DNA of 38,293 bases from Sphingomonadales bacterium 63-6. GTDB taxonomy: Bacteria > Pseudomonadota > Alphaproteobacteria > Sphingomonadales > Sphingomonadaceae. The notes below the pieces were generated by a model. The model did not search any database, was not told the DNA's origin, and saw only the letters and a program-made list of their open reading frames with translations. Position numbers and translations under genes: made by a program. The stretch spans positions 6,482-44,774 of the forward strand of contig MKUB01000185.1 in the NCBI GenBank assembly GCA_001898545.1. Reading direction: 5' to 3'. Each line of letters starts with the position of its first letter. The first letter of the stretch is position 1. Of this stretch, positions 28,507 through 38,293 are shown one piece after another.

Positions 28507-29724
28507 GTGGCGGAAGTGCGGACACCCACCCTTAACCGTATTCTGGCGCGCGCGCATGGGCGGCTGATCCTAGCTGCCGTGCTTATTGCCGGTATCACCG
28601 TGCTGTTCAGCGGGGCCTCGATAATCCGCGACCATGCGGCCCGAAATCTGGAGCTGATCGCGCGGACATTGTCCTATTCGGTGGAACCGGCGATTGTCTT
28701 CGGTGACAAGGAAGCGATCCTGGAAGGCATCCACTCGGTTGCCGATAATGATGCGGTCGAGCGGATCGAGGTGACCGATGCGGAAGGCCGTCTGCTGGCC
28801 AGCTGGTCGAGCGAGGATAACAATCCGCTGGCCTGGGTCGAACGGATAGGCAGCAAGATTCTGTGGTCCGAGCCCTTCCGCCTTCCGATCGAAAGGAGCG
28901 GCGAGAAGATCGGGGAAGTGCGCGTTACCGGCAGTGCGGCGGGGATCGAACGCTTTGTTCTGCAAGGCGTACTCATCGTAATATGCTGCATGGGCATCGC
29001 TCTGGTCGCCACCCGGATATTGGCCCGCCAATTGCGGAGCGGTGTGATCTCGCCGTTGAATCATGTGGCCGAAGTGGCCCATTCGGTCCGCACGGAACGC
29101 GCGTTCCATCGCCGCGTCCCGCCTGCGGGTCTGGCGGAGATCGATAATTTCGTGGCGGATTTCAACGGCCTGCTGGCCGAAATCCAGGGCTGGTATGACG
29201 GGCTGACCGAAGAGAACGAGGAACTGGCCCGTCTGGCCCGGCATGACGCGCTGACCGGCCTTGGCAATCGCGTGCTGTTCGAGCGTCATCTGGAGGCAGC
29301 GGTCGAGACTGCACGGCAGAAGGAATCGTGTTTCGCGCTGCTTTACCTCGACGGGAACGATTTCAAGCAGATCAACGATTGTCACGGCCATGAGGCGGGC
29401 GACAAGGTGTTGCAGGCCATTGCGGAGCGCCTGCGCCAGTCTGTGCGCCAGGCGGATCACGTATTCCGCCTGGGCGGCGATGAATTCGCGATCATTCTCG
29501 GCGCGCCAATCGACATCGGCGAAGTGGAAGCGGTTGTGGCGCGGATCGATCAGGCGATGGAAGAGGCGGTTGACCTTGGCCGGGGAGGCTTTGCTGCCTT
29601 GTCCGTCAGCGTGGGTTACGCCATTTGCCCCGATCATGGCGATGCGCCGGCCGAGTTGGTCCGCAAGGCTGACGAGGCTATGTACAGAGACAAGATCAGG
29701 AGGAACAACAATGGCTTTAACTGA
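28507..29724 (+). CDS. yfiN: membrane diguanylate cyclase (YfiN/TpbB-like: periplasmic domain, HAMP, GGDEF)
   Basis: 405 aa; two TMs, HAMP-like region, RHDALTGLGNRVLFERHL, FRLGGDEFAIILG. Confidence 0.9.
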   Translation: MAEVRTPTLNRILARAHGRLILAAVLIAGITVLFSGASIIRDHAARNLELIARTLSYSVEPAIVFGDKEAILEGIHSVADNDAVERIEVTDAEGRLLASWSSEDNNPLAWVERIGSKILWSEPFRLPIERSGEKIGEVRVTGSAAGIERFVLQGVLIVICCMGIALVATRILARQLRSGVISPLNHVAEVAHSVRTERAFHRRVPPAGLAEIDNFVADFNGLLAEIQGWYDGLTEENEELARLARHDALTGLGNRVLFERHLEAAVETARQKESCFALLYLDGNDFKQINDCHGHEAGDKVLQAIAERLRQSVRQADHVFRLGGDEFAIILGAPIDIGEVEAVVARIDQAMEEAVDLGRGGFAALSVSVGYAICPDHGDAPAELVRKADEAMYRDKIRRNNNGFN

Positions 29725-30238
29725 ACGCGTGGCGAGGAAATTTCGAATAGGTGGGCTTGCGGTGGTCATGCTGGTTCTGGCCGCGTGCCAGACCGTGCCC
29801 GATAACCGCTCGCCCTATTCTGCCGCGCAGATCGCGGCCCTGCGCCAGTATCAGTTCGAGCAGGACGGGGACCGCTGGCTGCTGGATCTGGACAGCAAGC
29901 TGCTGTTCCCCACTGACAGCGCCACTCTGGTTGATGGGCAGGTTGCAACCATCGGCACCATGGCGAGCGAATTGTCGAAAGTGGGCATCGATGGCGCCGA
30001 TGTGGAAGGCCATGCGGATTCGGTGGGCAATGACGACTATAATCGCGACCTGTCGCTGCGCCGTGCTCAGTCTGTGAAAAACGTACTGGTAGGCGGCGGC
30101 ATGGCCGCGAACCGGGTGGACGCTGTGGGTCTTGGCGAAAGCCAGCCGATTGCCAGCAACGACACGGAAGAAGGCCGGGCGCAGAACCGCCGCGTGGTCA
30201 TCATCGTTTCGCCGGACGATGTTATTCCGGCCGAATAA
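29711..30238 (+). CDS. yfiB: OmpA-domain lipoprotein (YfiB-like)
   Basis: 175 aa from ATG 29711 (14-nt overlap with yfiN); lipobox VLAAC; VEGHADSVGNDDYNRDLSLRRAQSVKNVLV...GRAQNRRVVIIV. Confidence 0.88.
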   Translation: MALTERVARKFRIGGLAVVMLVLAACQTVPDNRSPYSAAQIAALRQYQFEQDGDRWLLDLDSKLLFPTDSATLVDGQVATIGTMASELSKVGIDGADVEGHADSVGNDDYNRDLSLRRAQSVKNVLVGGGMAANRVDAVGLGESQPIASNDTEEGRAQNRRVVIIVSPDDVIPAE

Positions 30239-30244
30239 GCCAGC

Positions 30245-32014
30245 TCAGGCGAAATTCTCGATCAGCCGCAGGAAGACGTCGCCATAGGCTTCGCGCTTGC
30301 GGCTGCCGATACCGGGGATTTCGGCCAGTTCGGCATGATTGCGCGGACGGCGGGCAGCCAGTTCGCGCAATGTGCTGTCATGGAAGATGACATAGGGCGG
30401 CACATCGGCGTCGCGGGCGAGATCGCGGCGCAGTTCGCGCAGGGCATCGAACAGCGGATCGCCCACCGGGTTCGCGGTGCTGTCCCCGCGCTTGCCGCGC
30501 TTTGCCCGCGCCGGGGGCAGGACGAACTGGACGCGTTCTTCTCCGCGTAGGATCGGGCGCGCGGCCGGGCCCAGCATCAGCCCGCCATGTTCGGTCGTCT
30601 CCAGGGCCCCGCGCACCAGCAGGGCCCGCGCGACCGGCTTGATCAGAGCGGCCTCATCGCCTTCGACTATGCCGAACACGGTCAGGGCGTGATGGCCTCG
30701 CTGGATTACCTTGTCATTCTGCTGCCCCAGCAACACCGCTTCGAGATGGCCGAGGCCGAAGCTCTGCCCGGTGCGATAGGCAGCTGACAGCAGCTTGCGG
30801 GCCACTTCCGTACCGTCCACCCCCTTGGGCGGGCTGAGGCAATTGTCGCAATTTCCGCAGGTGGCCGGGGGATGCTCCCCGAAATGGCGTAGCAGCACGG
30901 CGCGGCGGCAGGTGGCGGTTTCCACCAGCGCGCCCAATGCGCCGATGCGGGCGCGCTCGCCTGGCTGACGGGCTTCCTCTGCCTCGGCAACGCGCTGGCG
31001 GGCGCGGACGAAATCCTCCGGCCCCCATAGCAAAGTGGCCTGCGCCGGATCGCCATCGCGTCCCGCGCGGCCGCTTTCCTGATAATAGCTCTCGATGCTC
31101 TTGGGCAGGCCCGCGTGGACCACGAAGCGCACGTCGGGCTTATCGATCCCCATGCCGAAGGCGACGGTTGCCACCATCACCATATCCTCGCTGGCGATGA
31201 AGGCGGCCTGATTGCGCGCGCGCACTTCCGGGTCGAGGCCGGCATGATAGGGCAGCACCCGGCGCGTGCCCTTGGCGGCAAGGCTTTCGGCCAGACGCTC
31301 GGTCTGTGCGCGCGTAGGGGCGTAGATGATGCCGGGGCCGCTATTGGCGGCGAGGATGTCGGCCAATTGGCGCGAAAGCCCATCGCGCGGTTGCACGGCA
31401 TAGCGGATGTTCGGCCGGTCGAAGCCCGAGACGATCAGCCCATCCTGTGCAATGCCGAGTTGGGCGAGGATGTCCGTGCGTGTGTGGTGGTCCGCCGTCG
31501 CCGTCAGCGCCAGACGCGGCACTTGGGGGAAGGCGTCCAGCAGAGGGCGCAACAGGCGGTAATCGGGGCGGAAATCATGCCCCCATTCGGATACGCAATG
31601 GGCCTCGTCTATGGCGAAGAGACATATTTTCGAGCGTTCGAGCAAATTGCGAAAATGCTCACCGCTGGCCCGTTCCGGCGCGACGTAAAGCAGGTCCACA
31701 TCGCCTGCCAGCAGCCGGTCCTGTGTCTCGCGCCAATCCGCATCGGCGGAAGTAAGGCTGGCCGCACGAATGCCCAGCGCCCGCGCGCTGCGCAACTGGT
31801 CATGCATCAGCGCGATCAGCGGGGAAATGACTACGCAGCAGCCCGGCAAGGCCACGGCAGGCAGCTGGTAGCAGAGCGACTTGCCTGCGCCGGTGGGCAT
31901 GATCGCCAGCGTGCCCTGGCCTTCCAATACCCGCTCCACCACCTGTTCCTGCACGCCCCGGAAATGTTCGAAGCCGAACACATCGTGGAGCAGAGTGGCG
32001 GGGGAGGGGCGCAT
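30245..32014 (-). CDS. recQ: ATP-dependent DNA helicase RecQ
   Basis: 589 aa; IMPTGAGKSLCYQLPA, AIDEAHCVSEWGHDFRPDY, ESGRAGRDGDPA, TCGNCDNC zinc motif, C-terminal HRDC domain. Confidence 0.96.
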   Translation of the reverse strand: MRPSPATLLHDVFGFEHFRGVQEQVVERVLEGQGTLAIMPTGAGKSLCYQLPAVALPGCCVVISPLIALMHDQLRSARALGIRAASLTSADADWRETQDRLLAGDVDLLYVAPERASGEHFRNLLERSKICLFAIDEAHCVSEWGHDFRPDYRLLRPLLDAFPQVPRLALTATADHHTRTDILAQLGIAQDGLIVSGFDRPNIRYAVQPRDGLSRQLADILAANSGPGIIYAPTRAQTERLAESLAAKGTRRVLPYHAGLDPEVRARNQAAFIASEDMVMVATVAFGMGIDKPDVRFVVHAGLPKSIESYYQESGRAGRDGDPAQATLLWGPEDFVRARQRVAEAEEARQPGERARIGALGALVETATCRRAVLLRHFGEHPPATCGNCDNCLSPPKGVDGTEVARKLLSAAYRTGQSFGLGHLEAVLLGQQNDKVIQRGHHALTVFGIVEGDEAALIKPVARALLVRGALETTEHGGLMLGPAARPILRGEERVQFVLPPARAKRGKRGDSTANPVGDPLFDALRELRRDLARDADVPPYVIFHDSTLRELAARRPRNHAELAEIPGIGSRKREAYGDVFLRLIENFA

Positions 32015-32092
32015 GGCCTGAGGCTATAGGTGGCCGGGCGGGGTGTGCCTATGGGGCGGGGGAGGCTTTCCGCAGATTTGGGACGATCGGAA

Positions 32093-32216
32093 CCTCCCCG
32101 GATCGGGGAGGTGGCAGCCCGCAGGGCTGACGGAGGGGCACCTCCCTTGGGCACAAGGCAAAGGCCGGTGCCCCTCCACCATGCTGCGCATGGTCCCCCT
32201 CCCCCTGTGGGGGAGG
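32093..32216. repeat. structured repeat related to family D, abutting the acyl-CoA dehydrogenase stop codon
   Basis: cctccccggatcggggagg ... ggtgcccctccaccatgctgcgcatggtccccctccccctgtgggggagg. Confidence 0.7.
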
Positions 32217-32218
32217 AC

Positions 32219-33394
32219 TTAAAACGCCGCCAGCCCTGTAATCGCCCGGCCCAGGATCAGCGCATGCACGTCATGCGTGCCTTCATAAGTGTTCACGGTT
32301 TCCAGGTTCACCATATGGCGGATCACCTGATATTCCTCGGAAATGCCGTTGCCGCCATGCATGTCGCGGGCGAGGCGGGCGATGTCGAGCGCCTTGCCGA
32401 CATTGTTGCGCTTCACCAGGCTGATCATGTCGGGGGCGAACCGGTCTTCCTCCATCAGGCGGCCGACCCGCAGGGAGCCTTGCAGGCCCAGCGTGATTTC
32501 GGTCACCATGTCGGCCAGTTTCTTCTGGTAAAGCTGCGTGCCGGCCAGCGGGCGGCCGAATTGCTTGCGGTCGAGGCCATATTGGCGCGCGGCGGCATAG
32601 CAGAATTCGGCCGCACCCATCGCCCCCCACGATATGCCATAGCGTGCGCGATTGAGGCAGCCGAAGGGGCCCTTCAGCCCTTCGACATTGGGCAGCAGGG
32701 CATCGCCCGGCACCTTCACCTCATCCATCATGATCATGCCGGTGGTGCTGGCGCGTAGGCTGATCTTGCCCTCGATCTTGGGCGCGGAAAGGCCCGCCAT
32801 GCCCTTTTCCAGAACGAAGCCGCGGATCTTGCCGCCATGGGCCTCGCTCTTGGCCCAGACGACGAAGACATCGGCGAAGGGGGAATTGCTGATCCAGGTC
32901 TTGCTGCCGGAAATGACGTAGCCATCGCCATCGGCCTTGGCCACGGTGCGCATCCCGCCGGGATCGCTGCCCGCATCGGGTTCGGTCAGGCCGAAGCAGC
33001 CGATCAATTCGCCAGAGGCCAGGCCAGGCAGATATTTGCGGCGCTGTTCGTCAGAGCCATAGGCATAGATCGGATACATCACTAGGCTGGACTGGACGCT
33101 GGCCATGGAACGATAGCCGGAATCGACCCGCTCGATCTCCCGCGCGACGAGGCCATAGGCAACATAGCCCGCGCCCGCGCCGCCGAATTCCTCGGGGATG
33201 GTGACACCCAAAAGGCCCGACTGGCCGAACAGGCGGAACAGTTCCGGCGCGTCCACTTCGTCCCGGAAGGCATCGATCACGCGGGGCTGCAGCTCGGATT
33301 GCGCGAAGCCATTGGCGGCATCGCGGATCATCCGTTCTTCTTCGGTAAGCTGGCTGTCGAGATCGAAGGGATCGGCCCAGTCGAAGGGAACCAT
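32219..33394 (-). CDS. acyl-CoA dehydrogenase, glutaryl-CoA dehydrogenase-like
   Basis: 391 aa; [62 protein letters not shown]. Confidence 0.92.
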   Translation of the reverse strand: MVPFDWADPFDLDSQLTEEERMIRDAANGFAQSELQPRVIDAFRDEVDAPELFRLFGQSGLLGVTIPEEFGGAGAGYVAYGLVAREIERVDSGYRSMASVQSSLVMYPIYAYGSDEQRRKYLPGLASGELIGCFGLTEPDAGSDPGGMRTVAKADGDGYVISGSKTWISNSPFADVFVVWAKSEAHGGKIRGFVLEKGMAGLSAPKIEGKISLRASTTGMIMMDEVKVPGDALLPNVEGLKGPFGCLNRARYGISWGAMGAAEFCYAAARQYGLDRKQFGRPLAGTQLYQKKLADMVTEITLGLQGSLRVGRLMEEDRFAPDMISLVKRNNVGKALDIARLARDMHGGNGISEEYQVIRHMVNLETVNTYEGTHDVHALILGRAITGLAAF

Positions 33395-33468
33395 AAGGGA
33401 TAGTCTCCTCTGAAACCGGTCACCTAGCGGGCCGCGGAAAGCCTAGCAAGAGGGATCGGCGAGAGGGG

Positions 33469-33957
33469 TCAGACTGCCCCGAATTTGGCCTTGAATCCCG
33501 CCTCGTCCCCGGCAGCGAGAAAGCGGGCCTGTTCGGGCCAGTTGTCCCGCCGGATGCGGCCTGCGAAATTGCCCAGCTGGGCGTCGATCCGGTCAATATC
33601 CGCCTCGCTCCACCCCGCGATTTCGGCATAGGTGGTGACGCCGAGGGATTGGAGCAGCTTCTCAAGCTTGGGCCCTACGCCCTTGATCCGCTTGAGATCG
33701 TCGCCCGTGGCAGCCGGGGCTGGCGCAGGTGCGGGAGTTGGCGCAGGTGCGGTTGGTGCAGTCGCCGCGCTTGCCGTGGGGGCATCTATAAGCGCCTGAT
33801 TGCGCTGGGCGGGGGCGGAGCCTTCCTCCAGCACGTCGGGCCGGGTGCTGACCACGCGGGTCTTGCGATTGGCGACGAAAATCCACCACGCAATTGCAAT
33901 GCCGATGATCAGCGCAATCACGAACAGCCACCAATTGGCGGCGACCAGTTCCATCAT
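33469..33957 (-). CDS. membrane-anchored helix-hairpin-helix-like protein
   Basis: 162 aa; N-terminal TM, Ala/Pro linker, DDLKRIKGVGPKLEKLLQSLGVTTYAEIAGWSEADIDRIDAQL. Confidence 0.8.
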   Translation of the reverse strand: MMELVAANWWLFVIALIIGIAIAWWIFVANRKTRVVSTRPDVLEEGSAPAQRNQALIDAPTASAATAPTAPAPTPAPAPAPAATGDDLKRIKGVGPKLEKLLQSLGVTTYAEIAGWSEADIDRIDAQLGNFAGRIRRDNWPEQARFLAAGDEAGFKAKFGAV

Positions 33958-33960
33958 TTT

Positions 33961-34071
33961 CTACTCCTCGATCCCACGGGCCGGCGAACGGCCCCACAGC
34001 GCCCAGCCCAGCGCCAGCCCGCCTGCGAAGGTGAGCAGCAGCAAGACCAGCAATTCGAGCCAGATCGGCAT
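33961..34071 (-). CDS. 36-aa predicted small membrane protein
   Basis: MPIWLELLVLLLLTFAGGLALGWALWGRSPARGIEE*; 3 nt upstream of the HhH gene on the same strand. Confidence 0.6.
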   Translation of the reverse strand: MPIWLELLVLLLLTFAGGLALGWALWGRSPARGIEE

Positions 34072-34145
34072 GGGCGCATGGTTCCTTTCCGGGCGGTTCC
34101 TAAGGGGTGCGAAGGCCGTAGCCAAGAGGGCCGTCATGCCCGGGT

Positions 34146-34883
34146 TTACGGTCCGGGCGTATCGACCGGAGTGGGCTTGAAGGGCTGGCTTTCCGCCACT
34201 GAGAATTCGATGCGGCGATTGGCCGGGTCGTTCGGGTCCAGCCCCTCCACCGGGCGGGCCGAACCTACACCCGCTGCCCTGAGCCCATCCGCCGGAATGC
34301 CGCGCGCGACGAGGGCCGTCAGCACGGCATTGGCCCGGTCCCGTGAGAGGACGAGATTACCCGCTTCAGGACCAGAGGCATCGGTGTGGCCGGTAATCGC
34401 GATGATTGCGCCGAGGCAGGGGCGCAAGGCGGCGGAAACCTGGTCCAGCAGGCCCTGGCTGCTTGCGTCGATCCGGCTGGAGCCTTCCTCGAAACGGATG
34501 GTGCGGGAACGCAGCAGGGCCGCGACATCGTCCTCGCAATGGAGCGGGCGCTCTGCCGGAGCGGCGCGCGATGCCAGGGCGGAGCTGTTTTCCCAGCGCA
34601 CGCCGCCCACGCCGGGGATCGCCGCCACGGCCCGCGCTACTTTGGCGCGAGTGGCAGAGCCGAGTGCATTGCCGCCGATCAGCAGCGGGTGGCGGCTGGG
34701 CATCCCGCTGGCGGTAGAGAAGCGCGCGGTCACGCCCGTTCCCCCGGCCTTTGCGATGGCCGCCTGCGCCTTGAGCGAAAGTTCCGCCGTCAGATCGGAG
34801 GCGGTTATGCGTGCGCCGACAATAGCCAGCAGCACGATTGCCAGCACGCCAAGGGCAAGGGGGATCAGCGGTGAACGATGCAT
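34146..34883 (-). CDS. OmpA-family outer membrane/peptidoglycan-binding protein
   Basis: 245 aa from M at 34883; N-terminal TM; IRFEEGSSRIDASSQGLLDQVSAALRPCLGAIIAITGHTDASG...LSRDRANAV...ANRRIEFSV. Confidence 0.88.
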   Translation of the reverse strand: MHRSPLIPLALGVLAIVLLAIVGARITASDLTAELSLKAQAAIAKAGGTGVTARFSTASGMPSRHPLLIGGNALGSATRAKVARAVAAIPGVGGVRWENSSALASRAAPAERPLHCEDDVAALLRSRTIRFEEGSSRIDASSQGLLDQVSAALRPCLGAIIAITGHTDASGPEAGNLVLSRDRANAVLTALVARGIPADGLRAAGVGSARPVEGLDPNDPANRRIEFSVAESQPFKPTPVDTPGP

Positions 34884-34940
34884 GTGCCCACACTTATTCA
34901 CGGCAGGCGGCGCAAGGTCCATCCCCGAGCGGGAAAAACT

Positions 34941-36455
34941 TCAGTCCTCTTTTTCCTCGGCCTGCTTCTTGGCCACATTGCGGCGGAACAGCAGGCGATC
35001 TTCCGGGCCGAAGCCCTTGTTCCAGATCATCCAGCCATAGACGCCCAGGATCAGCGGAACGCCAAGGCTCAGTTCCAGCCATTCGGGAAGCTGGATGGCA
35101 ACCCAGCCCACGAAAATGGCGGGGGCGGCGGCCCATACCAGCGCCCAGCGCCAGTTGTTCACCGGCTCGCCCAGCAGGCGCGAAAGCAGCACGCCCTTGA
35201 TGATCGAGGCATAGCCCAGCGCCAGTGCCAGCGCCAATGCGGCGCCGCCCGCATAATAGAGTTCCGACAGGTGGTAATGGTCCACCGCCATCATGAATAC
35301 CACCGTAAGCGCCGCCTGCAGCGAGATGGTGGATAGCGAGATCCACAAGTTCTTCATCCGCGCCACATAGATCAGCGCCGCTTCGGAAACGACCGCCGTG
35401 GCAGCTACCACTTCCGCGATCAGCAGGAAGGCCAGTGCGCCAGTGCCGCCGACGAATTCCGGCCCGACAAGGCCCATCACCGCCTCGCCCGGAATGCCCA
35501 GCGCCAGCGCCACGCCTGCCTGCATCGCAGTGATCCAGAAGCCCACCTGGCAGACCTGTTTCGCGATGGCCCGATAGTTCTTTTCCATCAGATTGCGGGT
35601 GATGACGGGGCCGAGGATCGGCTCGAAACTGCTCTTCAGCTTGGAGGGCAGGCTGGCGACCTGCTGCGCCGCCCAATAGACGCCCACCGCCGTAGGCGTG
35701 GCGAACTGGCCCATGATGACCACGTCGATCCGGCGCGTGCCCCATTCCACGGCATCGGCGGCGGCCAGCGGCATGTTGGTGAGCGCCAGCTTGCCGATGC
35801 GGAAGGGGTGCGGCACCCAGCCATGCGGCAGGCCATAGGCGCGGAACAGCGGCACCAGCGCAGCCATGGCGGCGGCGAAGATGGAGATGATATAGGCCAG
35901 GGCCAGCCCGCTATGCGGCAACAGGAAGAACGCCGCTGCAGCAGCGATAGACAGGGCCCATGGCTCCACCACCGACCGGGCCTTCACCGTAGTGCCGATA
36001 TCGTAGCGATAGGCGAGGGCCGATAGGGCGATGTCGGTGAGGGTGAAGGGTATCACCGCCAGCGGCAGCAGCCAGTCGATCTCGGAATATTGCCCCGCCG
36101 GGAACATGGCCTGCGGAAACAGCATCAACAGGGCGGCCAGCGCGCCGCCGGTGATGATGCTCAGCACCATGCCGTCGGCAATGATATGGGCGGCAGGCTG
36201 TTCCCCGCGCGAAAGCTGCTGAGCAAGGCCGCGTTTCTGGCCCAGCGTGGCCAGCTGCGCGGCCAGTTCCACGGCCACCAGCGCATAGGCGAAGCGGCCC
36301 AGCGCCTCCGCGCCATAAAGACGCCCGGCAATGAACAGGAAGGGGATGCGCGCGGCAAGGCGCAGGAGGAAACCGAAGAAATTGGTGCGTCCGCCCTTGG
36401 CCAGCGCGGCAATGTCGCCGCCTTCGGGCGCGGGATTATGCGCAGTTGAGCTCAC
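34941..36455 (-). CDS. oligosaccharide flippase / Wzx-like polysaccharide exporter
   Basis: 504 aa with about 12-14 predicted TMs; TNFFGFLLRLAARIPFLFIAGRLYGAEALGRFAYALV; 4-nt overlap with gpsA. Confidence 0.85.
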   Translation of the reverse strand: MSSTAHNPAPEGGDIAALAKGGRTNFFGFLLRLAARIPFLFIAGRLYGAEALGRFAYALVAVELAAQLATLGQKRGLAQQLSRGEQPAAHIIADGMVLSIITGGALAALLMLFPQAMFPAGQYSEIDWLLPLAVIPFTLTDIALSALAYRYDIGTTVKARSVVEPWALSIAAAAAFFLLPHSGLALAYIISIFAAAMAALVPLFRAYGLPHGWVPHPFRIGKLALTNMPLAAADAVEWGTRRIDVVIMGQFATPTAVGVYWAAQQVASLPSKLKSSFEPILGPVITRNLMEKNYRAIAKQVCQVGFWITAMQAGVALALGIPGEAVMGLVGPEFVGGTGALAFLLIAEVVAATAVVSEAALIYVARMKNLWISLSTISLQAALTVVFMMAVDHYHLSELYYAGGAALALALALGYASIIKGVLLSRLLGEPVNNWRWALVWAAAPAIFVGWVAIQLPEWLELSLGVPLILGVYGWMIWNKGFGPEDRLLFRRNVAKKQAEEKED

Positions 36456-37447
36456 GCGGTAAGGCCCTCCGCGCGCAGCGGGCGCGCCAGAAGGTCGGAA
36501 GCGACTTCACGAGCAGGAACACCTGCCAGCAGGCGCTCCACCGCTTCGGCGATAGGCATGGCGATGCCCAGCTGCGCGGCGCGTTCCACCAGCACGGGCG
36601 CGGTAGAGGCCCCTTCCGCCACAGTGCGGCGATTGGCCAGCAGGGCGGCGGGAAGCTGCCCTTCGCCCAGCGCCTTGCCGAGCGAGAAATTGCGGCTGGA
36701 AGTGGAGGAACAGGTAAGCACAAGATCTCCCAGCCCGCACAGGCCCGCCAGCGTATGGGGATTGGCGCCCAGCGCCTCCCCGAAACGGAGCATTTCGGCA
36801 TAGCCGCGCGCGATCAGGGCGGCGCGGGCATTCTGGCCAAGGCCAAGCCCCTCCACCACGCCGCAGGCAATGGCGAGGACGTTCTTCACCGCGCCGCCAA
36901 TCTCCGCGCCCACGACATCGTCCGTATAATAGGGGCGGAAGCTGGGGCGGGCGATGGCGGGGGCCAATCGCTGCCACTGCTCCTTGCCGCCGCCGCAGGC
37001 GAGGGTGACCGCCGTGGGCAGCCCGGCGGCGACTTCATGGGCGAAGGTCGGGCCAGAAAGCACGGCAATATCGGCGTCGGGCACCGCATCGCGGGCAACA
37101 TCGGCCATCAGGCGCCCGCTGCCAGCCTCGATCCCCTTGCTGCACAAGACCAGATCGCGCGGCGCGCGCGGCAGGCGGCGCAACACTTCGCCCATATGCT
37201 GGGCCGGAGTGACCACCAGCAGAATGTCGCATTCCACGGTTTCGGCCATTTCGCTGGTCGCATGGATGCTCGGGGCAAGAGCAGCGGAGGGAAGATAGGC
37301 GCTATTCACCCGCGCTTCGTTGATTTCCTTGGCCAGCGCCGCTTCGCGTGCCCAGAGCAGCACTTCGCTGCCATCGCTTGCCAGCATCTGGGCCAGCGCG
37401 GTGCCCCAGGCCCCTGCGCCGATCACGCCGATCGAAGCTGCTGTCAC
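36452..37447 (-). CDS. gpsA: NAD(P)H-dependent glycerol-3-phosphate dehydrogenase
   Basis: 331 aa; [90 protein letters not shown]. Confidence 0.96.
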   Translation of the reverse strand: MTAASIGVIGAGAWGTALAQMLASDGSEVLLWAREAALAKEINEARVNSAYLPSAALAPSIHATSEMAETVECDILLVVTPAQHMGEVLRRLPRAPRDLVLCSKGIEAGSGRLMADVARDAVPDADIAVLSGPTFAHEVAAGLPTAVTLACGGGKEQWQRLAPAIARPSFRPYYTDDVVGAEIGGAVKNVLAIACGVVEGLGLGQNARAALIARGYAEMLRFGEALGANPHTLAGLCGLGDLVLTCSSTSSRNFSLGKALGEGQLPAALLANRRTVAEGASTAPVLVERAAQLGIAMPIAEAVERLLAGVPAREVASDLLARPLRAEGLTA

Positions 37448-38293
37448 GCTTTCACTCCTGCGCCGCGGACTGTTTCGGCATCCGGGTCCAGCGGCCAGCG
37501 CGGGCGTGCGGAAATGTCGAGCGGATCGGAATGGCCCGGCTCGAACCGTTCCAGCCCGGCCCAGGCGATCATCGCGGCATTATCGGTACACAGAGCCATG
37601 GGCGGGGCTGTGAAGGGCAGGCCGAATTGTTCCGCCACGCCTTCCAGCGCCGCCCTGATGGCGGAATTGGCGGCAACCCCGCCCGCCACGACCAGCGCGG
37701 TCACGCCGTCCATGCCCCCCAGAGCGATCCGCAAACGATCCACTACGCAGTCCACGGCGGCCTGCTGGAAGCTCGCCGCAATATCGGCATCGGCATATTT
37801 GCCGCTTTCCTTGGCGCGCAATACAGCGCTTTTCAGCCCGGCGAAGGAGAAATGCGGTTCCCCGCTGCCCACCAGTGGGCGGGGCAAGGGCACAGCCTTG
37901 GCGTCGCCTTCCCGAGCCAGCTTCTCCACCTTGGGGCCGCCGGGATAGCCGAGGCCGAGGATCTTGGCTGTCTTGTCGAAAGCCTCGCCCAGAGCATCGT
38001 CGATAGTCGTGGCATAGCGGCGATATTGGCCAACCCCGTCCACTCGCAAAATCTGGCAATGCCCGCCCGAGACGAGCAGCAGCGCATAGGGGAAGTGCAG
38101 CCCGGCATCGGCCAGGCGCGGGCTGAGCGCGTGGCCTTCCAGATGGTTGATCGCATAAAGCGGCTTGCCCGTGGCCATGGCCAGCGCCTTGGCCGAAACC
38201 AGCCCCACCATCACGCCGCCGATCAACCCGGGCCCGGCCGTGGCGGCAATGGCATCCACATCGTCCAGTGTCATGCCCGCATCGGCCAGTGTC
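37444..38293 (-). CDS. tsaD: tRNA N6-adenosine threonylcarbamoyltransferase (N-terminus outside window)
   Basis: Frame open to window edge; [70 protein letters not shown]. Confidence 0.95.
   Translation of the reverse strand, partial: TLADAGMTLDDVDAIAATAGPGLIGGVMVGLVSAKALAMATGKPLYAINHLEGHALSPRLADAGLHFPYALLLVSGGHCQILRVDGVGQYRRYATTIDDALGEAFDKTAKILGLGYPGGPKVEKLAREGDAKAVPLPRPLVGSGEPHFSFAGLKSAVLRAKESGKYADADIAASFQQAAVDCVVDRLRIALGGMDGVTALVVAGGVAANSAIRAALEGVAEQFGLPFTAPPMALCTDNAAMIAWAGLERFEPGHSDPLDISARPRWPLDPDAETVRGAGVKA

Noticed and set aside
36446-37948. 500-aa plus-strand ORF
   Set aside because: Antisense shadow of gpsA and tsaD.

Overview
A high-GC, alphaproteobacterial (most likely sphingomonad) chromosomal window dominated by a lignin/hydroxycinnamate-type aromatic catabolism neighbourhood, followed by housekeeping and envelope genes. 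From left to right: a truncated FUSC-family protein; a class II aldolase - HAD phosphatase - DhaL - DhaK cluster (minus strand); a Tat-exported IorAB-type molybdenum hydroxylase with MocA-like and XdhC-like maturation genes; an orphan ABC substrate-binding protein; a GabD/LigV-like aldehyde dehydrogenase; a LigW-like (ACMSD-superfamily) decarboxylase and a CaiB CoA-transferase; two tandem secreted DUF8021/NTF2-like paralogues; ligBA (protocatechuate 4,5-dioxygenase type); a membrane protein; acs; ferC (MarR) divergent from ferB-ferA; a divergent ~400-aa transaldolase; a secreted alpha/beta hydrolase; a TonB-like protein; a yfiR-yfiN-yfiB c-di-GMP module; recQ; gcdH-like acyl-CoA dehydrogenase; HhH, small membrane and OmpA proteins; a Wzx-type flippase; gpsA; tsaD (truncated). 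At least four families of structured dispersed intergenic repeats occur, one lying inside the ferB-ferA operon and one directly upstream of the CaiB start codon. No rRNA, tRNA, CRISPR array, transposase or phage gene was seen. The most promising leads for undescribed biology are the aldolase/phosphatase/DHA-kinase module plus the divergent transaldolase, the tandem secreted DUF8021-like proteins beside ligAB, and the LigW-like decarboxylase that lacks a key substrate-binding Arg and is paired with a CoA-transferase. All homology calls come from reading motifs and remembered sequences; no search was run.
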